This document shows, piece after piece, positions 1 to 5,245 of a stretch of DNA of 5,290 bases; position 1 is the stretch's first letter, and each line of letters starts with the position of its first letter. The notes beneath the pieces are model-generated. The model had not been told where the DNA came from. It saw only the letters and a list, made by a program, of their open reading frames with translations, and made no database searches. The stretch covers positions 1-5,290 of the forward strand of contig CAMPJM010000325.1 in assembly GCA_946886805.1 (NCBI GenBank), read 5' to 3'. A program made the position numbers and the translations under genes. The stretch comes from an uncultured Flammeovirgaceae bacterium (GTDB lineage: Bacteria > Bacteroidota > Bacteroidia > Cytophagales > Cyclobacteriaceae).

Positions 1-21
1 AATTTCAACAGCAAGTCTCAT
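1..21 (-). CDS. Possible 5' end of a leftward gene, cut by the window edge
   Basis: Read on the minus strand from an ATG at 21-19, the frame stays open to the window edge and gives MRLAVEI. The same frame is open upstream of the ATG as far as a TAA near position 80, but that stretch has no ATG, GTG or TTG start, so 21 is the natural start. The leader is A-rich (TTAAAAAATAAA before the ATG), as is common for Bacteroidota starts, and a weak promoter-like pair lies 35 bp further upstream at 56-84. Seven residues are too few to name a product. This is an inference from start context and promoter spacing; the alternative is that the ATG is fortuitous. Confidence 0.3.
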
Positions 22-341
22 TTATTTTTTAACTGCCCAATATAGTTAATCCCATCAAATACAATGCTAAAAAATTAAATTCAATTTTTTTTGTGTTTTT
101 TTGATTTTTCATCACGCTACTGCCTCTCAGTCATTATGCCGACGCAGCACGGATTATCAATCACAAATTAAATATATACCAAATCTTATAAAACTATATA
201 GAAATCTATTTTTTGGGATAAACTCTTACATGCCCGCACTTTTTGTCACTGAATCATTTTAAAGATGGTTTGTTTGCTCTATATGCTGAAGACATTTCAG
301 TTAAAAATTCACAAAAAAACATACAATTTCAATTAGCAGAC
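22..341. other. AT-rich intergenic region, possibly divergent
   Basis: No convincing gene lies here. Besides the leftward promoter candidate, there is a clearly GC-richer island at about 112-153 inside very AT-rich flanks. The lipoprotein frame extends upstream to a TTG at 243, but the added residues look non-coding and would bury the signal peptide. For the rightward lipoprotein gene I find no full TAnnTTTG box. The nearest are TTTGTTTG at 269-276 (7 of 8, with a TTG at 243-245 and a rather long 23-bp spacer) and a TA-T6-G run near 209-217, whose spacing is off by one. Confidence 0.6.
56..84 (-). promoter_or_regulatory. Weak Bacteroidota-type promoter for the leftward gene
   Basis: On the minus strand, TGTATTTG (63-56) matches 7 of 8 positions of the Bacteroidota -7 box TAnnTTTG. 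A TTG (84-82), the core of the -33 box, lies 18 bp upstream, close to the usual spacing of about 19-20 bp. The -7 box ends 34 nt before the ATG at 21, which would give a short leader. The match is imperfect and the region is AT-rich, so chance cannot be excluded. Confidence 0.3.
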
Positions 342-953
342 ATGTTAAAAAACAAAGTTTTCCCCATTATTTGTTCCATATTTCTTCTTTTTACCCTCAC
401 ATCGTGTGAAAAGGTCGAAGACCTCATAACAGAATCACCAATAGAAGGATCGCCTCAATTTACCACAACCACTTACACCATTAAAAAAGGGCAACATTCG
501 ACGTCAAACAAAATGGCTCCTTTAGCCGTAACAAAGATGGCTTTCAAGGTAACGTTTGATAGTTCCGCAATTTACAAAACCAAAAACCCAGAAAATCAGG
601 CAGACATCAATAAACTATATGGCCTTTCAGATTGCAGTTCGCATCACCATCAGAACAGCGCACGCTTTGGCTGGCGTTGGTTTAATGGCCAATTAGAAAT
701 TCATGCTTATGGCTACAGCGCAGGAAAAAGATCTTTTACTTTTATTACATCTGTAGAATTAAATGAAGAAAATACTTACACGCTGGAGTTAACTGAAAAT
801 GAATATATTTTCAAGGTAAAAGACAAAGTAATCTCAATGGAGAGAGCTTGTTCAGGAACCTCCACTGGCTATAAACTTTATCCATATTTTGGAGGTGATG
901 AAAAGGCTCCTCACAACATTACTATTACGATAGAAGATTTGTCAACTAACTAA
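342..953 (+). CDS. Putative outer-membrane lipoprotein, 203 aa, function unknown
   Basis: The ATG at 342 is chosen because it begins a classic lipoprotein signal: MLKNK, a hydrophobic core at about residues 6-20, then the lipobox L19-T20-S21-C22. Signal peptidase II should cleave before Cys22, which becomes lipidated. The mature protein begins CEKVEDL. A charged K/E/D stretch just after the Cys resembles the export signal that places Bacteroidota lipoproteins on the cell surface, but that is an inference. The remainder looks beta-rich and fits a jelly-roll or lectin-like fold. Distinctive features are D97-C98 followed by a His triplet (101-103), an aromatic R108-FGWRWFNG patch, a second Cys at 170 that could pair with C98, and a near-terminal YPYFGGDEKAPH segment (180-191). 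I do not recognise a named domain. A 50-bp gap separates it from the next gene in the same direction, so cotranscription is possible. No RBS is evident. Confidence 0.85.
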   Translation: MLKNKVFPIICSIFLLFTLTSCEKVEDLITESPIEGSPQFTTTTYTIKKGQHSTSNKMAPLAVTKMAFKVTFDSSAIYKTKNPENQADINKLYGLSDCSSHHHQNSARFGWRWFNGQLEIHAYGYSAGKRSFTFITSVELNEENTYTLELTENEYIFKVKDKVISMERACSGTSTGYKLYPYFGGDEKAPHNITITIEDLSTN

Positions 954-970
954 CCAAAATGTCCAACGAG

Positions 971-1019
971 TCGTTATAGCTATATTTTCCAAAGAATCTG
1001 GTTATGAAAGCTATAACGA
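971..1019. promoter_or_regulatory. Perfect 11-bp inverted repeat flanking the oxidoreductase start codon
   Basis: TCGTTATAGCT (971-981) is exactly complementary to AGCTATAACGA (1009-1019). The spacer is 27 nt and contains the ATG at 1004. In mRNA this would place the start codon in the loop of an 11-bp stem whose 3' arm lies in codons 2-6. In DNA it could be a split operator: AGCTATA also occurs in direct orientation at 978-984 and 1009-1015, 31 bp apart or about three helical turns, and TATAGCTATA at 975-984 is itself palindromic. The repeat is read directly from the sequence; a regulatory role is inferred. Confidence 0.5.
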
Positions 1020-1987
1020 TTAAAACATTTGGCGGCGCCGAACAATTGTCTATTACCTCAATTTCCGATCCTCAACCTGGTTCTGATGAAATATTGGTAG
1101 ATGTCCATGCAACGGCCTTAAACCGTGCAGACATATTACAACGAGAAGGCAAATACCCTCCGCCGCCTGGAGCGAGTGATATTTTAGGGCTTGAAATAGC
1201 CGGGATTGTGAACAAAGTCGGCAGTAATGAAACCCACTGGAAATATGGCGACCGGGTTTTTGGACTTATACCTGGCGGTGGCTATGCGGAAAAAGCTGTG
1301 ATCCATAGGGACATGTTAATGAAAATTCCTGAAGGATACTCTTTTGAGGAAGCTGCTGCAATCCCAGAAGTTTTTTTAACTGCTTACCAGTCATTAGTTT
1401 GGCTGGCAAAATTAAAAAAAGGAGAAAATATTCTTATTCATGCTGGTGCTAGCGGTGTGGGGACTGCAGCGATCCAGCTTGCAAAAGCACAGGGTGCTAC
1501 CGTTTTTGTGACCGCTTCAAAAGAAAAACATAATATCTGCTTGGAATTAGGAGCGGATTTTGCGTATGATTATCGTTCCGGACCATTTGAAGAATGGGTT
1601 TCACAAAATTCTAATAATACAGGAGTACATGTTATAGTAGATTTTATTGGAGGCAATTATTTTGATCAAAATATAAATTGCCTTGCCAGAGACGGAAGAT
1701 TGGTGCAATTAGCAACCATGGGTGGGAAAATTGTAAAAGATTTCAATCTCGGCAAGATTTTAATGAAGCGAATCAGTATTATTGGGTCAACTTTAAGAAG
1801 CAGGAATCTTGCTTACCAGATAGAACTCACGCAGGAGTTTTACAAAAACTCGATAGAGAAATTTAATAAAAGATCCTTAAAGCCGATTTTAGATAAAGTA
1901 TTTGATTGGAAAGACGTTCGGATTGCACATCAATATATGGAAGAAAACAAGAACGCCGGAAAAATAGTCCTTAGAATAAAAGAATAA
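1004..1987 (+). CDS. NAD(P)H:quinone oxidoreductase, PIG3/zeta-crystallin-type MDR family
   Basis: This is a cytosolic zinc-independent medium-chain dehydrogenase/reductase, expected to reduce quinones or similar conjugated carbonyls with NAD(P)H. At 327 aa it is full length for the family. The N-terminal GroES-like domain (about 1-125) carries the PIG3-type signature N40-RADILQREGKYPPPPGASDILGLE, followed by GDRVFGL (82-88). The Rossmann domain contains the nucleotide-binding loop HAGASGVGTAA (146-156), and the C-terminal part has the usual HQYMEENKNAGKIVL ending (309-323). The Cys/His zinc ligands of alcohol dehydrogenases are absent. The ATG at 1004 aligns with the normal MKAI start of the family. 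No Shine-Dalgarno is visible, and the start lies between the arms of an inverted repeat. The DUF3108 gene begins 2 bp after the stop, indicating an operon. Physiological substrate unknown. Confidence 0.93.
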   Translation: MKAITIKTFGGAEQLSITSISDPQPGSDEILVDVHATALNRADILQREGKYPPPPGASDILGLEIAGIVNKVGSNETHWKYGDRVFGLIPGGGYAEKAVIHRDMLMKIPEGYSFEEAAAIPEVFLTAYQSLVWLAKLKKGENILIHAGASGVGTAAIQLAKAQGATVFVTASKEKHNICLELGADFAYDYRSGPFEEWVSQNSNNTGVHVIVDFIGGNYFDQNINCLARDGRLVQLATMGGKIVKDFNLGKILMKRISIIGSTLRSRNLAYQIELTQEFYKNSIEKFNKRSLKPILDKVFDWKDVRIAHQYMEENKNAGKIVLRIKE

Positions 1988-1989
1988 AT

Positions 1990-2829
1990 ATGCAGCGTAT
2001 GAGATTTAATTTTTCATTGACCCTTCTATTTATTCTTTTCCTTTGTGCGGGCATTGCTTTCCCATCAAAAAGCCAGTGCCTTAAAAATGAAGAACCTTTT
2101 GTAGTTGGAGAAAAAGTAGAATACGAAGTATACTATAACTGGGGATTTATTTGGGTAAATGCTGGAGAAGTTACTTTTAGCGTCAAACCAGAATTATATC
2201 ATGGAAAAGCGGTTTATCATTTTATAAGTGAAGGAACAAGCAAGCCGAATTATGATTGGCTCTATAAAGTAAGGGATAGATATGAATCAAAAGTAGCAAT
2301 TGATGGATTTCGACCACTTTGGTTCAAGAGAGACACTTACGAAGGAAATTTTAAAGTTGATGAAGAGTATCATTACTTGCCGGAAAAAAACCAGGTTGCT
2401 TTCTCCCTAACAGATAGCGACAATCCCCTTGTCGAAGACACTTTAAATATAAAACCATGCACTTTTGATGTGATCACCATGGTTTATTACGCAAGAACCC
2501 TGGATTTTAGTAAATATCAAAAAAATGATAAAATCCCTATCAATGTATTAATTGATGGAGAAGCCCATAACCTTTACATCCGGTATTTAGGAACAGAAAC
2601 CATTGAAACCCGCGAAAAAAAGAAGTTTGAGTGTATCAAATTTAAACCGCTTTTAGTTGAAGGCACTATTTTTGAAGGTGGGGAAGACATGACGGTATGG
2701 GTCACCAATGACAGAAATAAAATTCCTATTTTAGTGGAAGCTAAAATCATTGTGGGAAGCATAAAAGCCTACCTTACAAAAACAAGCAATCTAAAATATC
2801 CCGGAAAGGCATTGGTAGAAGAAGAATGA
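1990..2829 (+). CDS. Exported DUF3108 family protein
   Basis: This 279-aa protein has an N-terminal signal peptide: basic MQRMR, then a hydrophobic stretch at about 8-24, with cleavage likely between A23 and Q29. C30 is not preceded by a good lipobox, so a lipoprotein is less likely. The mature part fits the DUF3108 family of periplasmic or envelope beta-rich proteins of unknown function. It starts with VGEKVEYEVYYNW (39-51), a typical family opening with an adjacent WVNAGE (55-60). DVITMVYYAR (160-169) matches the family's D-x-x-x-x-Y-Y-x-R block. The C-terminal block FECIKFKP...EDMTVWVTNDRNKIP...VGSIKAYL (213-262) is the strongest signature. The start is 2 bp after the quinone reductase stop, so the two are probably translationally linked; Met4 is an alternative start. 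The stop codon directly abuts that of the opposing hydratase gene. The biochemical role of the family is not established to my knowledge. Confidence 0.9.
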   Translation: MQRMRFNFSLTLLFILFLCAGIAFPSKSQCLKNEEPFVVGEKVEYEVYYNWGFIWVNAGEVTFSVKPELYHGKAVYHFISEGTSKPNYDWLYKVRDRYESKVAIDGFRPLWFKRDTYEGNFKVDEEYHYLPEKNQVAFSLTDSDNPLVEDTLNIKPCTFDVITMVYYARTLDFSKYQKNDKIPINVLIDGEAHNLYIRYLGTETIETREKKKFECIKFKPLLVEGTIFEGGEDMTVWVTNDRNKIPILVEAKIIVGSIKAYLTKTSNLKYPGKALVEEE

Positions 2830-3237
2830 TTAACTCAACTTCTCCTTATTCATAATTTGTGCTTCTCCCGTAACAACAGGCTTATTATTGGCCACCTCAA
2901 TAATGTTGGTGATGATAGTAGCTCTATGTTTGCCCTCCATAACTTCCTTCACGGATAATACTGCTTTATATTCCTGATCCACATACATAGGCCGTTTGAA
3001 ACTAAGCTGTTGGTGCAGATAAACTGTACCTTCACCTGGCCACATGGTACCGAAGATCCTGGAAATCACGCTTGACCCTAAAAAGCCATGAATAATTGGT
3101 TTTTTATAAACAGTTGTTGCAGCGTACGCAGCATCTAAATGGACTGGATTATTATCACCGCTAATTTTTGCAAAAGCGTCTACGTCATCCTGTGAAAAAC
3201 TAAATAAAAACTCAAAGGTATCTCCTGTGATTAACAT
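2830..3237 (-). CDS. MaoC/PhaJ-type (R)-specific enoyl-CoA hydratase
   Basis: This is a single hot-dog-domain protein of 135 aa, the usual length of PhaJ-like hydratases. Members hydrate trans-2-enoyl-CoA to (R)-3-hydroxyacyl-CoA in the cytoplasm. The hydratase-2 motif is intact: F22-AKISGDNNPVHLDAAYA, with catalytic Asp28 and His33, followed by the central-helix segment KKPIIHGFLGSSVISRIFG and the beta-strand block GTVYLHQQLSFKRPMYVDQE. The substrate could be a short- or medium-chain enoyl-CoA. No PHA synthase is in the window, so a polyester role is not supported here; fatty-acid or other acyl-CoA metabolism is equally possible. The ATG at 3237-3235 fits the family N-terminus. The gene is divergent from the CDGSH gene across 101 bp and convergent with the DUF3108 gene with no gap. 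I see no full consensus -7 box upstream. Confidence 0.93.
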   Translation of the reverse strand: MLITGDTFEFLFSFSQDDVDAFAKISGDNNPVHLDAAYAATTVYKKPIIHGFLGSSVISRIFGTMWPGEGTVYLHQQLSFKRPMYVDQEYKAVLSVKEVMEGKHRATIITNIIEVANNKPVVTGEAQIMNKEKLS

Positions 3238-3338
3238 AGTTTGTTTAATTATTCTGTTTTTGAAATTATAAGCCCTAAATTTATAAAATTATACGAGGAA
3301 TATATCTTAAATATAAAAACTAAACACAATAGAAATTT

Positions 3339-3563
3339 ATGGCTGCAACAACATTAACAGTTTTGAGCAATGGATCAATAAAAGTAGAAGGTGATTTTGA
3401 AATAAAGGATAAAGAAGGAAATATCTACAACCTTCAGGGAAGAACATTGGTATCTATTTGCAGATGTGGCCTTTCCCAAAACAAACCTTTTTGTGATGGT
3501 TCCCATAAGAATCATTTCGAACATGATGCCAAAGCATTTGATTTGCCTCCTAAGAAAGTTTAA
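3339..3563 (+). CDS. CDGSH-type [2Fe-2S] iron-sulfur protein
   Basis: This small soluble 74-aa protein has one complete CDGSH (mitoNEET-like zinc-finger-type) motif. C41-R-C43-G-L-S-x3-P-F-C52-D-G-S-H56 supplies the three-Cys/one-His ligands of a redox-active, pH-sensitive [2Fe-2S] cluster. The first 40 residues form the short beta segment typical of bacterial single-domain members (NGSIKVEGDFEIKDKEGN); there is no transmembrane anchor. The ATG at 3339 has an A-rich leader and no Shine-Dalgarno. It is divergent from the enoyl-CoA hydratase gene and lies 55 bp upstream of a hydrolase gene in the same direction, so cotranscription with the hydrolase is plausible. The role of such proteins in bacteria (electron transfer, Fe-S or redox homeostasis) is only loosely defined. 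Confidence 0.95.
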   Translation: MAATTLTVLSNGSIKVEGDFEIKDKEGNIYNLQGRTLVSICRCGLSQNKPFCDGSHKNHFEHDAKAFDLPPKKV

Positions 3564-3618
3564 ATAGAAAAAAGAGCATTAAAGGACAGGTAAATTAAAG
3601 CAACAAAAGCTGGAAAAC

Positions 3619-4374
3619 GTGGCGATATTTAAACAGAATCTTTCGCAATTCCCTAATGCAAAAGCTGCCTGTCTTTTAGTTCATGGTTTAAACAACAAGC
3701 CAGAGGTGCTATTTGACATTGCTAATTTCCTTGAAAGCCTGTCTTTGCCTTCGGTAATAATCGGCCTCACCGGCCACAATAACGATATAACTAATCTGGA
3801 GTCCATCACAAAAAAAATCTGGCATCAGGACGTTTTGGATGGATATAAGTTAATTAAAAAGAAATGTGATGATGTTTATTTTATAGGTTTTTCATTAGGT
3901 GCTTCTATTGGCCTGGATATGATCTCGGAAAGCATCCACTATAAAAAAATGATATTGTTGGCCCCGGCAATAGCACCGAGGATACCTGTAAAATTTCTTG
4001 ATTATATATCACCCGTCCTTCCCTCTTTGCCTTTATACAGCATGGCTCCCAAAAGCTATATAGCCAATAAATACCTGCCACTAAAGTGCTACAAGGTGCT
4101 GCTATCAATTTACAAGTCTGTACATAAGAAAAAATTTGCTTCTGCTAACATACCGACGCTTGTTTTTGCCGATCCCAAAGATGAAACAATGAGCCTGGGG
4201 GACATTAAGAAACTAATCGAAAACTACCAGCTTAGTAATTGGAAATTGATTCTCCTGGACAGTAATAATGTTGTATCAAAAGTGAGCTTTCATCACCTGA
4301 TAGTGGATAGGGAGGCTATGGGTTTCGAAAACTGGGAAGTATTTAAAAAGGAAGTATTTGCTTTTTTAGAGTAA
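3619..4374 (+). CDS. Alpha/beta hydrolase (putative esterase/lipase), GTG start
   Basis: A 251-aa alpha/beta-hydrolase of the small serine esterase or lipase type. In order, there is the first-strand HG motif LLVHGLN (19-25), which supplies the oxyanion region, the nucleophile elbow G90-F-S92-L-G94-A with catalytic Ser92, and a strand-6 loop FADPKDETM (183-191) with Asp188 as likely acid. SFHHLIVD (223-230) follows, with His225 or His226 as the base. The triad is therefore complete. The region 115-170 (many Pro, Tyr, Lys) is a likely lid. No signal peptide is present, so it is cytoplasmic. GTG at 3619 is the only sensible start: in frame upstream there is a stop at 3580 and no ATG, GTG or TTG between, and the next Met is residue 101. 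It follows the CDGSH gene by 55 bp. Substrate not predictable; acyl esters are likely. Confidence 0.88.
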   Translation: MAIFKQNLSQFPNAKAACLLVHGLNNKPEVLFDIANFLESLSLPSVIIGLTGHNNDITNLESITKKIWHQDVLDGYKLIKKKCDDVYFIGFSLGASIGLDMISESIHYKKMILLAPAIAPRIPVKFLDYISPVLPSLPLYSMAPKSYIANKYLPLKCYKVLLSIYKSVHKKKFASANIPTLVFADPKDETMSLGDIKKLIENYQLSNWKLILLDSNNVVSKVSFHHLIVDREAMGFENWEVFKKEVFAFLE

Positions 4375-4430
4375 CTGTGATTTTTTTGACAAAGTTATTT
4401 GAATAAGAGATTCTAGGTTCTTGCCTATTA

Positions 4431-4455
4431 GGATTGCTCCAAATCCCTCCTTTTT
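4431..4455 (+). terminator. Weak candidate terminator after the hydrolase gene
   Basis: GGATT (4431-4435) pairs with AATCC (4442-4446) around a 6-nt loop, and a run of five T follows after four further bases (4451-4455). The stem is short and the T-run is displaced, so efficiency is doubtful. It lies about 57 bp after the hydrolase stop and is one of the few terminator-like signals there. Confidence 0.25.
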
Positions 4456-4479
4456 GAAATTCTCTGGGAGCGTCTACCA

Positions 4480-4529
4480 TTTTATTTATAGTAGAGACAA
4501 GGCATGCCTTGTCTCTACTATAAATAAAA
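4480..4529. repeat. Perfect 50-bp palindrome, likely dispersed REP-like element
   Basis: Positions 4480-4504 are exactly the reverse complement of 4505-4529: 25 bp per arm, no mismatch, no spacer, centred on GGCA|TGCC. As RNA it would form a 23-bp hairpin with a CATG loop (4503-4506). The inner part of each arm is GTAGAGACAAGG or its complement, and the outer part is A/T only. No T-run follows the hairpin on either strand (TTTATTTA precedes it, TAAATAAA follows it), so it is not a canonical intrinsic terminator. From memory, GTAGAGAC...GTCTCTAC palindromes recur in intergenic DNA of several bacterial groups. A dispersed, palindromic, possibly transposase-mobilised repeat is the best reading. 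Confidence 0.9.
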
Positions 4530-4612
4530 AAACAACAATGTGTTCACTGCCGAGCTTGTACTGTTCGGTTTTGTGACACTTTTTAAAATAAAAACACAAA
4601 CAATCTAATTAA

Positions 4613-4638
4613 CTTACTGATTATCAGTAAGCTATAAT
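4613..4638 (+). promoter_or_regulatory. Operator-like 19-bp palindrome next to a TATAAT box
   Basis: CTTACTGAT (4613-4621) and ATCAGTAAG (4623-4631) form a perfect 9-bp inverted repeat around a single T. Such compact odd symmetry is typical of a dimeric repressor or activator site rather than an RNA hairpin, since a 1-nt loop cannot form without opening the stem. TATAAT follows at 4633-4638, about 55 bp before the secreted-protein start. It resembles a sigma-70 -10 box, but no good -35 box is present and the Bacteroidota primary sigma prefers TAnnTTTG, so the promoter part is weaker than the palindrome. Confidence 0.45.
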
Positions 4639-4692
4639 ACTGGCATAACAATTGGCTTCTAAAAATCAATTAAGAACTCAAAATAAAATGCC

Positions 4693-5055
4693 ATGAACAA
4701 TTTAATCACCACTGCTACAAAAGCCTTAGTGCTTAGCCTGATTTTGCTCTCCCTTGCTTCCGGCACTTCCATTGCCGGAGGAAATGATACAGTTGCATTA
4801 AAAGAAAACAACCTTCACAACAGCTATACAGATTCCTTACTTGAAATGGAAAAAAGTATGACAAAAGCTGAAGAAGAAGAAAATATTTTTCAATTGACTC
4901 CTGTTGTTAAAATTTACGACGCCAACTTTAACCTGGTAAAAGAATCACCTTTGCCAGCTGAATTTATGTCTGAAGACAAAGAACTTTTAATGCTCATGAG
5001 AAAAAGTGACCTTTTTATGAAATTCGACTACATCAGTATCTATGTTATGAAATAA
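4693..5055 (+). CDS. Small secreted protein of unknown function
   Basis: This 120-aa protein has a clear Sec signal peptide. MNNLITTATK is followed by a hydrophobic core (about 11-22) and S26-I27-A28, a good signal peptidase I site, leaving a mature protein of about 92 residues starting GGNDT. The mature part has a charged, probably helical stretch (47-64, ending KAEEEEN), then a PVVKIYDANFNLV segment (70-82) that reads like a beta-strand/turn. A C-terminal block, DKELLMLMRKSDLFMKFDYISIYVMK (95-120), ends with alternating hydrophobic residues. There is no Cys after the signal and no lipobox. I recall similar short secreted proteins in Bacteroidota but no named family. The ATG at 4693 is the only start that gives the signal peptide. 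An ATG at 4688 in another frame stops after two codons and overlaps it as ATGA. The gene is probably monocistronic: it has an operator-like palindrome upstream and a terminator downstream. Confidence 0.8.
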   Translation: MNNLITTATKALVLSLILLSLASGTSIAGGNDTVALKENNLHNSYTDSLLEMEKSMTKAEEEENIFQLTPVVKIYDANFNLVKESPLPAEFMSEDKELLMLMRKSDLFMKFDYISIYVMK

Positions 5056-5093
5056 ATCAAAATTGCTTCTGAAAATAGATGTTTAGTTTAGTT

Positions 5094-5130
5094 AAAGGTA
5101 GGGGTTTATGACCCTTACTTTTTTTGTTTT
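5094..5130 (+). terminator. Intrinsic terminator of the small secreted protein gene
   Basis: GTAGGGG (5098-5104) pairs with CCCTTAC (5112-5118) with one G-U pair, around the 7-nt loop TTTATGA. AAAG before it (5094-5097) can extend the stem into the T-run. A run of seven T follows immediately (5119-5125), then G and TTTT. The hairpin begins 38 bp after the stop codon at 5055 and has the expected form for Rho-independent termination on the plus strand. Confidence 0.85.
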
Positions 5131-5162
5131 AAAGAAAAAAAACTGCGCGAACTCGAATAAAA

Positions 5163-5245
5163 CCAAGAGCCGAATGTAATAATGCTTGGAAAACTTAAAA
5201 TTTCGTTGCTTAAATTTTAATTGGAGGGAAAATTACGCATCGGCT
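5163..5245. repeat. Nested inverted repeats in the AT-rich tail
   Basis: Three inverted repeats lie together. AGCCGA (5168-5173) matches TCGGCT (5240-5245), extendable by TG/CA if A5174 is bulged. CCAAG (5163-5167) matches CTTGG (5185-5189), which would compete with the first pairing only by stacking. TTAAAATTT (5195-5203) matches AAATTTTAA (5212-5220) around an 8-nt loop. The outer pair could be the ends of a small degenerate mobile repeat, or the whole could be a folded RNA. No open frame of note lies in 5131-5290, and nothing else recognisable is seen there. Confidence 0.4.

Larger units (their letters stand above)
4375..4692. other. Intergenic region with several palindromes, no gene
   Basis: This 318-bp gap has no plausible open frame. 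In order it holds a weak terminator-like hairpin (4431-4455), the 50-bp perfect palindrome (4480-4529), a GC-richer patch at 4541-4573, the 19-bp odd palindrome (4613-4631) with TATAAT at 4633-4638, and the A-rich leader of the next gene. The GC-richer patch contains a 5-bp hairpin, CCGAG (4550-4554) with TTCGG (4564-4568, one G-T pair), followed by TTTT. It also holds ACTG twice, 14 bp apart (4546 and 4560), so it could be a weak terminator or a protein-binding site. Confidence 0.7.

Noticed and set aside
243..341. N-terminal extension of the lipoprotein gene to a TTG at 243
   Set aside because: It would place 33 non-conserved-looking residues before an otherwise ideal lipoprotein signal peptide starting at ATG 342.
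1678..1866. 62-codon plus-strand frame inside the quinone reductase gene
   Set aside because: It lies wholly inside a confidently assigned gene in another frame and has no recognisable features.
2574..2762. 62-codon minus-strand frame inside the DUF3108 gene
   Set aside because: It is antisense to a conserved C-terminal block, with no start context or domain.
3276..3283. TAAATTTA between the divergent hydratase and CDGSH genes as a shared bidirectional -7 box
   Set aside because: It matches 7 of 8 positions in both directions because it is self-complementary, but no TTG lies at suitable spacing on either side.
3578..3600. Direct repeat ATTAAAG (3578-3584 and 3594-3600) before the hydrolase gene
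   Set aside because: Seven A/T-rich bases repeated 16 bp apart are expected by chance in this composition.
3905..4108. 67-codon minus-strand frame inside the alpha/beta hydrolase gene
   Set aside because: It is antisense to the coding region just downstream of the nucleophile elbow, and its composition is not protein-like.
4480..4529. The 50-bp palindrome as a bidirectional intrinsic terminator
   Set aside because: No T-run follows the stem on either strand; the flanking T's are on the 5' side and the A's on the 3' side.
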